This document shows positions 25,760 through 33,924 of a stretch of DNA of 64,000 nt, one piece after another. Origin of the DNA: Armatimonadetes bacterium UBA1398 (GTDB lineage: Bacteria; Armatimonadota; Zipacnadia; UBA1398); assembly GCA_002305165.1 (NCBI GenBank), contig DBQI01000035.1, positions 33,762 through 97,761 on the forward strand, given 5' to 3'. Under the pieces are notes generated by a model that searched no databases, was not told where the DNA came from, and saw nothing but the letters and a program-made list of their open reading frames with translations. Position 1 is the stretch's first letter, and each line of letters starts with the position of its first letter. A program made the translations under genes and the position numbers.

Positions 25760-28414
25760 ATGCGACTCATCAGCGCGGCAGCCCTTGCCGTGGTGGCGTA
25801 CGCCGTCGCCGTGGCTGGCCTCGGTTGCGCCCCCGCAGGGGCGCCCGCTACGCCCGCCGACGGTCGACCCTTCGCCAATATCGACAACACGCCCTTCGCG
25901 ACCCGCACTCTCGGCCCAAAAGGGGCGGTTCTCTACGAGCCCGCGAGCGACGACCCGGCGGCGCTGCGGGAAGGCCTGAGTGAGGTCATCTCGGAGGCAG
26001 GCATCCGCTCAGACGCACTGGCCGCAGCGCGAGTTTTCCCGGAGATGCTCGCTCGGCACACACCGAAGAGCCCCGATGCCATCTTCCTGCCCAACCGCCG
26101 CGCGGTGCCCGTCCGCGACGGCCAAGTGCTCCGCCCCAGCCTCTCGGAACTGGCTACGCGCCAGTCCGGTGGCGACCTGACGTTCGTCGTGAAGGGCTTC
26201 CCAGCGGCCAACCGGACCCTGCTCGAGGGACTGGCGGCGCGGATCTACCCGTTGGTCAGGCAGTTCTACGGTGCGCCGGCCTTCCCCCACGCGGTGACGA
26301 TCCAGCTCGACTCATCGCTCCGCAACTTCGCCGAGGGCCTCTATGACGCAGGCACGGACACCATCTTCCTGGCCCCACTCTCGGACAATGACCGGAACAC
26401 GGCCTTCGCGCTCACCCGGCACATGCTCCACGCCATGCGGGACGACGCCATGCTCCACTACGACGCATGGGAGGACGGCCAGGTCCTCGCGGTCGCGAAC
26501 CAGATCATGGCGGCGCTCTACTCCGATTGGGACCCCACCCTGGAGCGGTCGGAGTACAGCTTGAACCTCTACGAACTCATGAACCGGCCCGAACTGGGCA
26601 ATGACTCGATCTGGGAGTCGGGGTTCGCCGGCCTCATCGTGACCCGACTCGCGCTAGCGAGTGGCGCGTGGATGAAAGTCCTCGTGGAGGACCCCCAAGC
26701 CATCGCGCGGTTCAATGACAGCTACTACGCCGCCTTCACGAGCGATCCCGACGCGGCGGGTGACGTGCCGCGCCTGACGATGCTTATGTCGTCCGTGGCG
26801 CCTACGGTGGAGGGGCGCGGCTTCCACGACTGGTTCAGACGCCAGTACGCCCTGGATACGAGTCTCACCGTGGGTCAACGGATGTACGTGGGGATGATCC
26901 CAACCTTCGAGGCGGTCGCCCTCTTCGTGACCAATGTGAACACGACCCCCGAGGGGGTTGAGGAGGGCCGCGGCGGGCGGGTGGCGCTCGAGTTCTGGGA
27001 CTACACGGGCGAGTTCTCGCTCTTCGTGCAGGAGGGGTACGAGATACCCATCCCCGCGACAGGCTCGTCGGCCGGGATCGGCGAGTACTCGGGCTCACTG
27101 TTCAACATCGGCGGCCAGCAGCGGATCATCATCGACCTCGCCCTGCCCCCGGCGGTGCAGCATGTGGTCTACCCCTACAACGCGCGGCGGGAGGACCTGG
27201 ACTACGCCGCGGACCCCAACGGGGTGAACCTCTACGGGGCGGTATCCGGCCGGAATGAGGGCAAGGTCACCGTCGCCGTCGGCGGCCAGGAGGCCGTGGA
27301 GATCCCGTACAGCCAGGGATCGTTCCGGGGGCACGTGGGCGCCGGATTCCTGAGCCCCGGCAAGCTGGTGTTCACCTTCGAGGATGTGTCGGGCGAGCGG
27401 ATCGAACGGCAGGTGAATGTCGGGTATTTCGACTACGCTCTCGTCGACTTCATGGAACGCCGCGGGGTTCTGACGCACTCCTTCGTGCCCGGGAACTCGA
27501 AGCTGCAGCTCATCTCCTTCCCCGCGTGGCCCGTGGGCCTGGACGAACCGGCGGTGCTCGGCCTGGATCGGGAGGACGTCCTGTTGGCCGCCTGGCAGGC
27601 GGACCTGGCGGGCGAGGACAAGTACCGCCTCTACCCCGACCTCCCCCCCATCGAGCCGGGCCGCGGCTACTGGCTGAAGTCCAAGGGACCCGTCTCGGTG
27701 GAGTTCCCCGCCGACGCAATCGATATCGAGCGCCCCTACCGCGTCCAGCTGGAGCCGGGTTGGAACCTGGTGGGTCTGCCCCTGCAGACGAACCTCTCGA
27801 CCAGCGCGCTTCGGTTCGACCGGGCCGGCGCCCTGGTCGGGTTCTCCCAAGCGGTCCAGAACGGCTGGGTTCGGAGCGTGTTCTACGGCTACGACTCCGC
27901 GGGGGGCAGTTACCAGGAGGTCAAGTCGCTCCAACCGTGGCAGGGATTCTGGGTTCGGTGCATTGTGGCCGATGGGTGCAACATGCTCTTCGGGAGCGCG
28001 GCCACGTCGGCGCGCGAGGCGCCGCGCTCCGCGGCGGAGCGGATCCGGGACGCGGGCGGCGCGGCGGCGGAGGTTGAGGTCGCGCAGGGAGCATCGCGGT
28101 CACGGCTCGTGCTGGGCCGGCTAGCGAGCGCCAGCGAGGGGCTCGACGTCGCGTGGGATGTGGAGTCCCTGCCGCCGCCACCGGGCAGCACGCTGTCCGC
28201 CGGGGTGGCGAGCCCCGGGGGGCCGCTCGGGGTGGATGTCCGGGCTGCGGCAAACCGACGACTGGAGATCACCTCGGCGGAGCCGGGACCGGTGACGCTG
28301 GAGGTCCTGTCAGGGTCTCTTCGGACGGCGGACGGACGGACCCTCGGCCCCGGCGGCACGCTCACGCTGGCTCTGAACCGCGGCGCTGTGGAGGTCGAGG
28401 TGGCGGTTCCGTGA
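25760..28414 (+). CDS. Large surface lipoprotein with degenerate peptidase-like domain
   Basis: An 884-residue lipoprotein: signal peptide ending in AGLGC with Cys23. Residues about 170-400 look like a gluzincin-type peptidase fold (NTAFALTRHMLHAM near 213-226), but where a zinc HExxH would be expected the sequence is RHMLH (R220-H224), so it is probably inactive. Residues about 410-600 are beta-rich. Near 660-730 is a small domain with LEPGWNLVGLPL and WQGFWVRC, a pattern also present in the subtilase at 33924. The C terminus is beta-rich. It probably sits on the cell surface. The final TGA overlaps the GTG of the next lipoprotein gene (GTGA), so the two are translationally coupled. Confidence 0.7.
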   Translation: MRLISAAALAVVAYAVAVAGLGCAPAGAPATPADGRPFANIDNTPFATRTLGPKGAVLYEPASDDPAALREGLSEVISEAGIRSDALAAARVFPEMLARHTPKSPDAIFLPNRRAVPVRDGQVLRPSLSELATRQSGGDLTFVVKGFPAANRTLLEGLAARIYPLVRQFYGAPAFPHAVTIQLDSSLRNFAEGLYDAGTDTIFLAPLSDNDRNTAFALTRHMLHAMRDDAMLHYDAWEDGQVLAVANQIMAALYSDWDPTLERSEYSLNLYELMNRPELGNDSIWESGFAGLIVTRLALASGAWMKVLVEDPQAIARFNDSYYAAFTSDPDAAGDVPRLTMLMSSVAPTVEGRGFHDWFRRQYALDTSLTVGQRMYVGMIPTFEAVALFVTNVNTTPEGVEEGRGGRVALEFWDYTGEFSLFVQEGYEIPIPATGSSAGIGEYSGSLFNIGGQQRIIIDLALPPAVQHVVYPYNARREDLDYAADPNGVNLYGAVSGRNEGKVTVAVGGQEAVEIPYSQGSFRGHVGAGFLSPGKLVFTFEDVSGERIERQVNVGYFDYALVDFMERRGVLTHSFVPGNSKLQLISFPAWPVGLDEPAVLGLDREDVLLAAWQADLAGEDKYRLYPDLPPIEPGRGYWLKSKGPVSVEFPADAIDIERPYRVQLEPGWNLVGLPLQTNLSTSALRFDRAGALVGFSQAVQNGWVRSVFYGYDSAGGSYQEVKSLQPWQGFWVRCIVADGCNMLFGSAATSAREAPRSAAERIRDAGGAAAEVEVAQGASRSRLVLGRLASASEGLDVAWDVESLPPPPGSTLSAGVASPGGPLGVDVRAAANRRLEITSAEPGPVTLEVLSGSLRTADGRTLGPGGTLTLALNRGAVEVEVAVP

Positions 28415-29562
28415 GCCGCGCCATAGCGGTCGTGAGCCTCCTCTGCCCGATCACGGCCCTGGTGGCCTTCGGCTGCGCGCCCACTGTGGGGGAGCAGTGG
28501 GCGATCGCCAAGGGCACCGTGGTGGAATCGGGCACGGCGGCCCCCATCGAGGGAGCCTTTATCGTCCTCGCCGGCTACGAGATCTACAGCGACGCCCAGG
28601 GCGGCTTCCTCATCGACCGCATCCCCATCCCCGAGGACCCCGAATCGACGGTCACGGTGAGCTGCGACCGGTTCCGAACCTACGACGCGGCCTTCCTCTT
28701 CGATGCCCCCGGCACTCTGGATGTGCAGCTCCTCCCTGTGGTGAATCCCGATGCTTCGGGAACCCTCGACGGGATGGTGCGGAATGACGCGACGGAGGAG
28801 CCGCTCGCGGGAGCCGAGGTGGTGGTGCGGATCTTGTCGGGCATCCAGGTGCTCGATGAGCAGAAGGCGCACACGTCTTTCCAGGGCAACTGGCAGGTCA
28901 GTGGGATCCCCATCGGTGAGGCCGTCGTACAGGCCGTAGCGGATGGCTTCCTGCCGGCGGAGCAGGTGATCACGGTGCTGCCGGGCCGAGCGTCCAACCC
29001 GCTCGTGGTCATGGATCTCACCGAGGGGACCGCGCGGGTCGAGGTCAGGGGCAAGGTGTTCGACGTGGAGAGCGGCGAGGCCATCGCGGGTGCGACGGTC
29101 ACGGACGATCGCGAGGAGACGACGGCGACGACGGCCGCGGACGGGACCTACACGCTCCCCGAGGTGCTCGTGGGCCAGCGCACCTTCCGCGCCAACGCGG
29201 AGGGGTACGATCCGAGCTTTGTCACGGCGCTCATTCTGGCGGACCCAGCCCCCGTGGAGATCGGTATGGCGCGGGCATCGGGCGAGCCACCTCCCCCTCC
29301 GGGCACGATCGCCGGCCATGTGAGGCTGCAGGGGGCCGACACCCATGAGGGTGTCCGGGTGGTGTTCCGAGAGCGCGGCACGAACGCCATTGCGGGGGCG
29401 ATGGACACGGATGAGTCGGGCGCCTTCGCCTTCCTCGTCCCTCCGGGCTCATACGTTCTGAGCGCCCTCAAGGATGGCTACGAGCCGGCGACGCTCGATG
29501 TGGATCTCTCCTTCGGTCTGCCGCAGCGGGGCCTGCGGCTGGAGCTGGCCGCCACCAGCTAG
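28411..29562 (+). CDS. Lipoprotein with repeated carboxypeptidase-regulatory-like domains
   Basis: A 383-residue lipoprotein; the signal ends in VAFGC (Cys22). The mature part is a string of about four beta-sandwich repeats of the carboxypeptidase D regulatory-like type: GTVVESGTAAPIEGAFI, GMVRNDATEEPLAGAEV, GKVFDVESGEAIAGATV and GHVRLQGADTHEGVRV each open a repeat of about 85-95 residues. Such repeats act as spacers or adhesion modules on the surface. The GTG at 28411 overlaps the stop of the preceding lipoprotein gene, suggesting the two proteins act together. Confidence 0.8.
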   Translation: MSRAIAVVSLLCPITALVAFGCAPTVGEQWAIAKGTVVESGTAAPIEGAFIVLAGYEIYSDAQGGFLIDRIPIPEDPESTVTVSCDRFRTYDAAFLFDAPGTLDVQLLPVVNPDASGTLDGMVRNDATEEPLAGAEVVVRILSGIQVLDEQKAHTSFQGNWQVSGIPIGEAVVQAVADGFLPAEQVITVLPGRASNPLVVMDLTEGTARVEVRGKVFDVESGEAIAGATVTDDREETTATTAADGTYTLPEVLVGQRTFRANAEGYDPSFVTALILADPAPVEIGMARASGEPPPPPGTIAGHVRLQGADTHEGVRVVFRERGTNAIAGAMDTDESGAFAFLVPPGSYVLSALKDGYEPATLDVDLSFGLPQRGLRLELAATS

Positions 29563-29597
29563 CCTCTCCGCCGCAAGGCCCCTACTCGGCCGGTGTC

Positions 29598-32027
29598 CTA
29601 AGTGGCCAAGGGCCGTTCGAGCAGGTCACAGGTCTGCGCGCGCCAACCCCCCTCGTCGCGGGTGAGCCGCCAGGTGCCGATGGCATAGGCGCCCAGGCTC
29701 AAGGGCCCTACGGGCTCGCCTAGGATGGTGAGCCGAAGCTCGGCGGGCTGCCCCTCCGTCTCGTAGGCCCGCATCACCACGCCCTCCCCCTCGTAGGGGT
29801 CTTTGAGCACCTCGACGCGGACGTTCGCCGGCTCGGCGGAGACGTAGGACAACCGCCCCGCCGCGGGGCCGTGGTGGGGCGGCTCGACGATGCAGTGGCA
29901 GGGGGCGTTCAAGGCCTCGGCTAGGCCCATCACGTCGGAGCCCCGCCAGCCACCGGCGTGGGGGACCAGGGCGTAGGTGAGATCGTGGGGGCCCTGGTCC
30001 GTGTAGTCGTAGGCCTCGCCGGGTTGGGTGGTCTGCGGGTCATGGAAGGCGTAGATGGGGCTGCGGAGCACCGTGAGGCGCATCTCGCTCCCAAGGGCGT
30101 CGCAACTGTAGCATCCATCGTTCAGGAGGGCGGCGCCGTATGGTTGGTCGCCGGCGCGGCCGCTGAGGTCCATCCAGCGGTGGTGGGGCTGCTCGTCGCC
30201 CGTCGCGGGCCGCACCGTGTGGCCGTATGCCGTCTCGAAGGTGGCCTGGACGTCGCGGAGCGCGAGGGGGAAGGCGGCCTTGAGCACCTGATGGCGCTGG
30301 CGCCAGTCGATGTGGGTGCGAAAGGCGATCTGTGGGATGTCTTGATAGAGGACGATGAGTTGCTCAATAGTGGAATCCTGGTAGGCGAGACGCACCTTCA
30401 ACGCGCCGTGAGTGGGGCCGGCGAGCACTACTTGGGGCGGTTCCACGGCTCGGAAGGCGCCCACCTCCTGGCGGAAGGCGGGGACGTCGTGGCTCCAGGT
30501 GTCGGAGGGGTCATCAATGACGAGCAGCGCGTTGGCGGGAGCGGCGCAGAGCTCCACTTGGTGGGTCTTGTCGTAGATGCTCCGGACCGCGCCAGTGTCG
30601 GGATCAACAGTGATGTGGAAGCGCTTGCTCTCGAGGGTGGTCGGGGTTACCTCGACGGCGGGGAAAGTGTTGGTCGGCGGCCGATTCACCAGGCGGTAAG
30701 CGCGGTGGCCCAACGAGGGGACGTCTGCCAGGAACGCGACGGCGTGGGTCCGCCCCGAGGTGTAGACACGGGGCTCGCCCAGGGTGGCGGGTACCTCGGC
30801 GCCAGTCTCGTCCACGAGGCTAACCTCGCCCTGGGAGCCGCGGAAGGCAACGTCCATCTCGATGACCTCCCGCCGGGGCGCGACACATGGGTTGAATACG
30901 ACGATGGGCTGCCCCTCGCCTGAGGTGTCGACGCGACCGGCGAGGCGGTGGGCGGCGTAGCGGAAGTGACGGCCCGCGAGGACCTTCGCCTCGGCATGGT
31001 CCGCGCGGGTGTCGTCGTAGGCGGCGCGGACGCTGGTACCGGCCATGGTGTCGTGGAACTGGTTGAAGAGCAGACGCTCCCAAGCGTCCGTGAGGTCACT
31101 GCCGACGGCGATGTCGACGCCCTGGAGCCTCGCGGCGGCGATGAGGCGCTCGCTCGCAAGGAGGGTCTGCTCGACCTCGCGGTTGCCGCGCTTCACCTCG
31201 GAGACTGCCGCATAGCAGCCTCGCGCGTGGTACTGGAGCTCCTCAGCGACGACGGGGAGCTCGTCCCACTGGGCCCGCATCGCGCGGAAGAAGGGCTCGG
31301 GGCCGGCCATGACCAGGTCGGGGAGGTCGGGATCGCCCTGGAGCCTGTGGATGGAGGCCAGGTTGCGGCGCGTCGGCCCCCCGCCGTGGTTCCCGACGCC
31401 GAAGAAGCACATGGTGGGCGTGGGGCTCGCGGCCGCGCGTCGGATGTGGTCGTCGATCTCTTCGGGCCCCGTGTTGTAGTGGCCAGTGGAGCGGCAGGCG
31501 ATGACCTCACTTCCGTCGGGGGCCCGCCAGCGGAAGACCGAACTCGGGAGGTCCTTCTCGTGGGGACCCGGCCGGAAGAAGCAGTAGGAGTCCTGGCCCG
31601 CGCCGGCCAGGATCGCCGGCAGGGCGGCAGCGTGTCCGAAGGTGTCGACGTTGTAGCCCACGGTCACCTCGACGCCGAAGCGGTCGAGGAAGTAGCGCTT
31701 GCCGAGGATAGCGTGCCGCGCCAGGGATTCCCCCGCCGGGATGTTGCAGTCTGGCTGTTCCCACCAGCCGCCCACGATGACCCAGCGGCCCTCCTTGACC
31801 CGTTCGGCGATGCGCTCGAACAGCTCGGGCTCATACTCCTCGATCCACTTGTAGGTGGCGGCGGAGCTGCGGCAAAAGACGAAGCTTGAGTCCTCCTCCA
31901 TCAGATCCAGGGCGGTCCGGCACGTGGCGAAGACCTCCTCGCGGCCTTCGGGCCACTGCCAGAGCCAGACAGGGTCAATGTGAGCGTTCCCGATGAGGTA
32001 CAGCGTGTCTTTTGCGTCCACGGGCAT
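29598..32027 (-). CDS. GH38-family alpha-mannosidase
   Basis: An 809-residue glycoside hydrolase of family 38, a zinc-dependent retaining alpha-mannosidase. It shows the N-terminal zinc site NAHIDPVWLW (H16, D18), the nucleophile region GYNVDTFGHAAALPAIL (D128, which is both nucleophile and metal ligand in the family), and further family blocks such as FFGVGNHGGGPT and FNQFHDTMAGTS. No signal peptide is visible, so it is probably cytoplasmic and acts on imported oligosaccharides. The ATG at 32027 has a GGAGGG site. It is divergent from the GYD-like gene at 32143. Confidence 0.93.
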   Translation of the reverse strand: MPVDAKDTLYLIGNAHIDPVWLWQWPEGREEVFATCRTALDLMEEDSSFVFCRSSAATYKWIEEYEPELFERIAERVKEGRWVIVGGWWEQPDCNIPAGESLARHAILGKRYFLDRFGVEVTVGYNVDTFGHAAALPAILAGAGQDSYCFFRPGPHEKDLPSSVFRWRAPDGSEVIACRSTGHYNTGPEEIDDHIRRAAASPTPTMCFFGVGNHGGGPTRRNLASIHRLQGDPDLPDLVMAGPEPFFRAMRAQWDELPVVAEELQYHARGCYAAVSEVKRGNREVEQTLLASERLIAAARLQGVDIAVGSDLTDAWERLLFNQFHDTMAGTSVRAAYDDTRADHAEAKVLAGRHFRYAAHRLAGRVDTSGEGQPIVVFNPCVAPRREVIEMDVAFRGSQGEVSLVDETGAEVPATLGEPRVYTSGRTHAVAFLADVPSLGHRAYRLVNRPPTNTFPAVEVTPTTLESKRFHITVDPDTGAVRSIYDKTHQVELCAAPANALLVIDDPSDTWSHDVPAFRQEVGAFRAVEPPQVVLAGPTHGALKVRLAYQDSTIEQLIVLYQDIPQIAFRTHIDWRQRHQVLKAAFPLALRDVQATFETAYGHTVRPATGDEQPHHRWMDLSGRAGDQPYGAALLNDGCYSCDALGSEMRLTVLRSPIYAFHDPQTTQPGEAYDYTDQGPHDLTYALVPHAGGWRGSDVMGLAEALNAPCHCIVEPPHHGPAAGRLSYVSAEPANVRVEVLKDPYEGEGVVMRAYETEGQPAELRLTILGEPVGPLSLGAYAIGTWRLTRDEGGWRAQTCDLLERPLAT

Positions 32028-32142
32028 CCCTCCAGAGTGCCAGGCGGTTCCGCGGCACACGGACCCATGCCTCCATCTGAAGGTGGGGCGGATTGAGCGG
32101 GCGAAGGGCCGATCGTTCAGACTCGGTTTGAAGGGACTGGCC

Positions 32143-32400
32143 ATGCGCCTGATCACGCTCGTGAAGGTCGTGCCCGGCAGAATGAACGAGGGTTTCGAGC
32201 GCCTCCGTACCTTACCGACCCAGAAGATGCCCGAGGGTGTCCGGACATGCTTGTCTTGGGTCACCTACGGTAGCTATGACTTGGTCTGGGCGTGGGAAGC
32301 CCCGGATATGCGAACGGCCAACCAGGTCCTGCAGGAGGCGACTAAGGACGGTCTCTTCACAACGGAGACCATGGCCGCGCAGGACTCAGCAGAGTTCTGA
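32143..32400 (+). CDS. Small GYD-like (ferredoxin-fold) protein
   Basis: An 85-residue protein starting at the ATG 32143 after AAGGGA. The sequence MRLITLVKVVPGRM ... LSWVTYGSYDLVWAWEAPDMRTANQVLQEA matches the pattern of GYD-domain and Lrp/AsnC ligand-domain proteins: beta-alpha-beta with a central G-x-YD motif and EAPD. Function in this family is unclear; several are small stand-alone sensors. The stop is 7 bases before the probable start of the methyltransferase gene, so the pair is likely cotranscribed. Confidence 0.65.
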   Translation: MRLITLVKVVPGRMNEGFERLRTLPTQKMPEGVRTCLSWVTYGSYDLVWAWEAPDMRTANQVLQEATKDGLFTTETMAAQDSAEF

Positions 32401-32407
32401 GAGCGCA

Positions 32408-33460
32408 TTGACCCAGGAGTACTTCGTTTCGCTCTCGGCGGGGCTGGAGTGTATCACTTGTGAGGAGGTGCCTTGGCGGCTGCCTCACGCGCAGGTGTAT
32501 GACACCGACCAGGGCCGTGTCTCCTTCCGCACCTCCCACTCGCCCAGCGATGTCCTCACGCTGCGCTCCATCAACCACGCCCATCTCGTGGCTGGCCGCT
32601 TCGAGGGCATCGACGGCGGACCGGACGGGCTCGCCCAGGTCGAGGCTCTGGCAGAGACGGTGGACTTCCTGCCGGGGGCCCTGGCGTCGGGGGAGATCAA
32701 CCCGTGGAAGCAGGATCCACCGACCTTTCGAGTGACGGGGTACCGAGCCGGCGCTCAGGCGTACACCTCGATGGAGGTGGCGGCCCGGGTGGGAGCGGGC
32801 GTGGTGGCTCGCCACGGCTGGCCCGTGAACCTCACCGAGTACGATGTGGAGATCGTGGCGTACCTGACCGATGACCGGCTGCTCCTGGGGACGCGCCTCA
32901 CCCGGGAGGGGAGCCTGCACAGGCGTCACCGTGCAGGGCTGGGCAAGTCCACGCTGAAGGCGAGCGTCGCCTTCGCGCTATGCTGGCTCGCGGAGCCTTG
33001 GGAGGCGAAGACCCTGGTGGATCCGCTGTGCGGCACGGCGACGATCCCCATCGAGGCGGCGCTCCAGTGGCCCCACCTGACGGTGATCGGCGGGGACCGC
33101 TCTGCGGATGAGCTCGCACTGGCTATGGGAAACCGTGGCCTGTGCGGCGCGGACGTTGATCTCTGTCGTTGGGATTGCCGCGAACTCCCCTTCGAGACGG
33201 CAAGCCTCGACCGGATCGTGAGCGACCTGCCCTTCGGCCGGCGGGTCGGTAGCCACCAGAAGAACGTGCACCTCTACCCGAGGATGGTGCGGGAGATGCG
33301 CCGGGTGCTGGCGCCCGGCGGGCTACTGGTGGCGCTGACCCTCGAGCGGAGGCTGTTCACCCGGCTCATCGAGCGGCACGAGGGACTGTGGATCGAACGC
33401 GTGATCGGCATCTCGCTATCCGGCCTGAAGCCCAGCGTCTACCTGGTGAGGCGCGGCTAG
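32408..33460 (+). CDS. THUMP-domain class I SAM-dependent RNA methyltransferase
   Basis: A 350-residue protein with an N-terminal THUMP-like RNA-binding region (about 1-165) and a C-terminal methylase domain of the UPF0020 type. In the latter, DPLCGTATIPIEAAL (about 204) is the SAM-binding motif and DLPFGRR (about 271) is the N/DPPY-like catalytic motif used for exocyclic amino methylation of guanine or adenine. It resembles the archaeal Trm14/Trm-G10 and bacterial RlmL-N groups; the target (tRNA or 23S rRNA) cannot be told. The likely start is TTG at 32408, since the similarity begins just after it; no ATG is nearby. Confidence 0.82.
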   Translation: MTQEYFVSLSAGLECITCEEVPWRLPHAQVYDTDQGRVSFRTSHSPSDVLTLRSINHAHLVAGRFEGIDGGPDGLAQVEALAETVDFLPGALASGEINPWKQDPPTFRVTGYRAGAQAYTSMEVAARVGAGVVARHGWPVNLTEYDVEIVAYLTDDRLLLGTRLTREGSLHRRHRAGLGKSTLKASVAFALCWLAEPWEAKTLVDPLCGTATIPIEAALQWPHLTVIGGDRSADELALAMGNRGLCGADVDLCRWDCRELPFETASLDRIVSDLPFGRRVGSHQKNVHLYPRMVREMRRVLAPGGLLVALTLERRLFTRLIERHEGLWIERVIGISLSGLKPSVYLVRRG

Positions 33461-33492
33461 AGCGGGTGCTGGGCCGCCCCTCGTCAGTCGCC

Positions 33493-33924
33493 CTACAGCG
33501 TCGGAGGCGCGGGCGGGAGGCTTGGCGCGGCGCCCACCGTCAGGTCCGTGTGGCCGTAGTCGAGGAGATCGTTGGTGTGGGAGTCCAGCACCCGAACCAC
33601 GATCAGGACCGTCATGGGCTCGGTCGTCACGTTAGGCCTGATAGGCACGGTGCCGCGGTAGAGCCTGGACCCTGGCGAAGCGGGAGTCATGGAGATGGCG
33701 TCCGCCCTGTCATCGGGGTAGCCGGCGATGCCGCTGACCTTCCCACTGCCCTCGATGTACGCCGTTACGGTGGCTTGGCCGCCGCCGTAGGCCATGGAGG
33801 CCGGTGTCACGGAGACATCGCTGACGGTCGCGCCCACGAGGCCCACTGGGACGCACCCCGCGGCCAACACTAGGAAGCCGGCAGCAGCTAACCCCAGGAC
33901 CCAGTCCCGTGTGACACGCGCCAT
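33493..33924 (-). CDS. Small lipoprotein coupled to the subtilase gene
   Basis: A 143-residue lipoprotein: signal peptide with lipobox LAAGC (Cys24), then one beta-sandwich domain of about 95 residues (VSDVSVTPASMAYGGGQATVTAYI ... MTVLIVVRVLDS) and a proline-rich end. The fold resembles a single Ig-like module. Its ATG at 33924 shares one base with the TGA of the subtilase gene and has an AAGGAGGG site inside that gene, so its translation is coupled to the protease. A role as partner or surface anchor of the protease is an inference. Confidence 0.75.
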   Translation of the reverse strand: MARVTRDWVLGLAAAGFLVLAAGCVPVGLVGATVSDVSVTPASMAYGGGQATVTAYIEGSGKVSGIAGYPDDRADAISMTPASPGSRLYRGTVPIRPNVTTEPMTVLIVVRVLDSHTNDLLDYGHTDLTVGAAPSLPPAPPTL

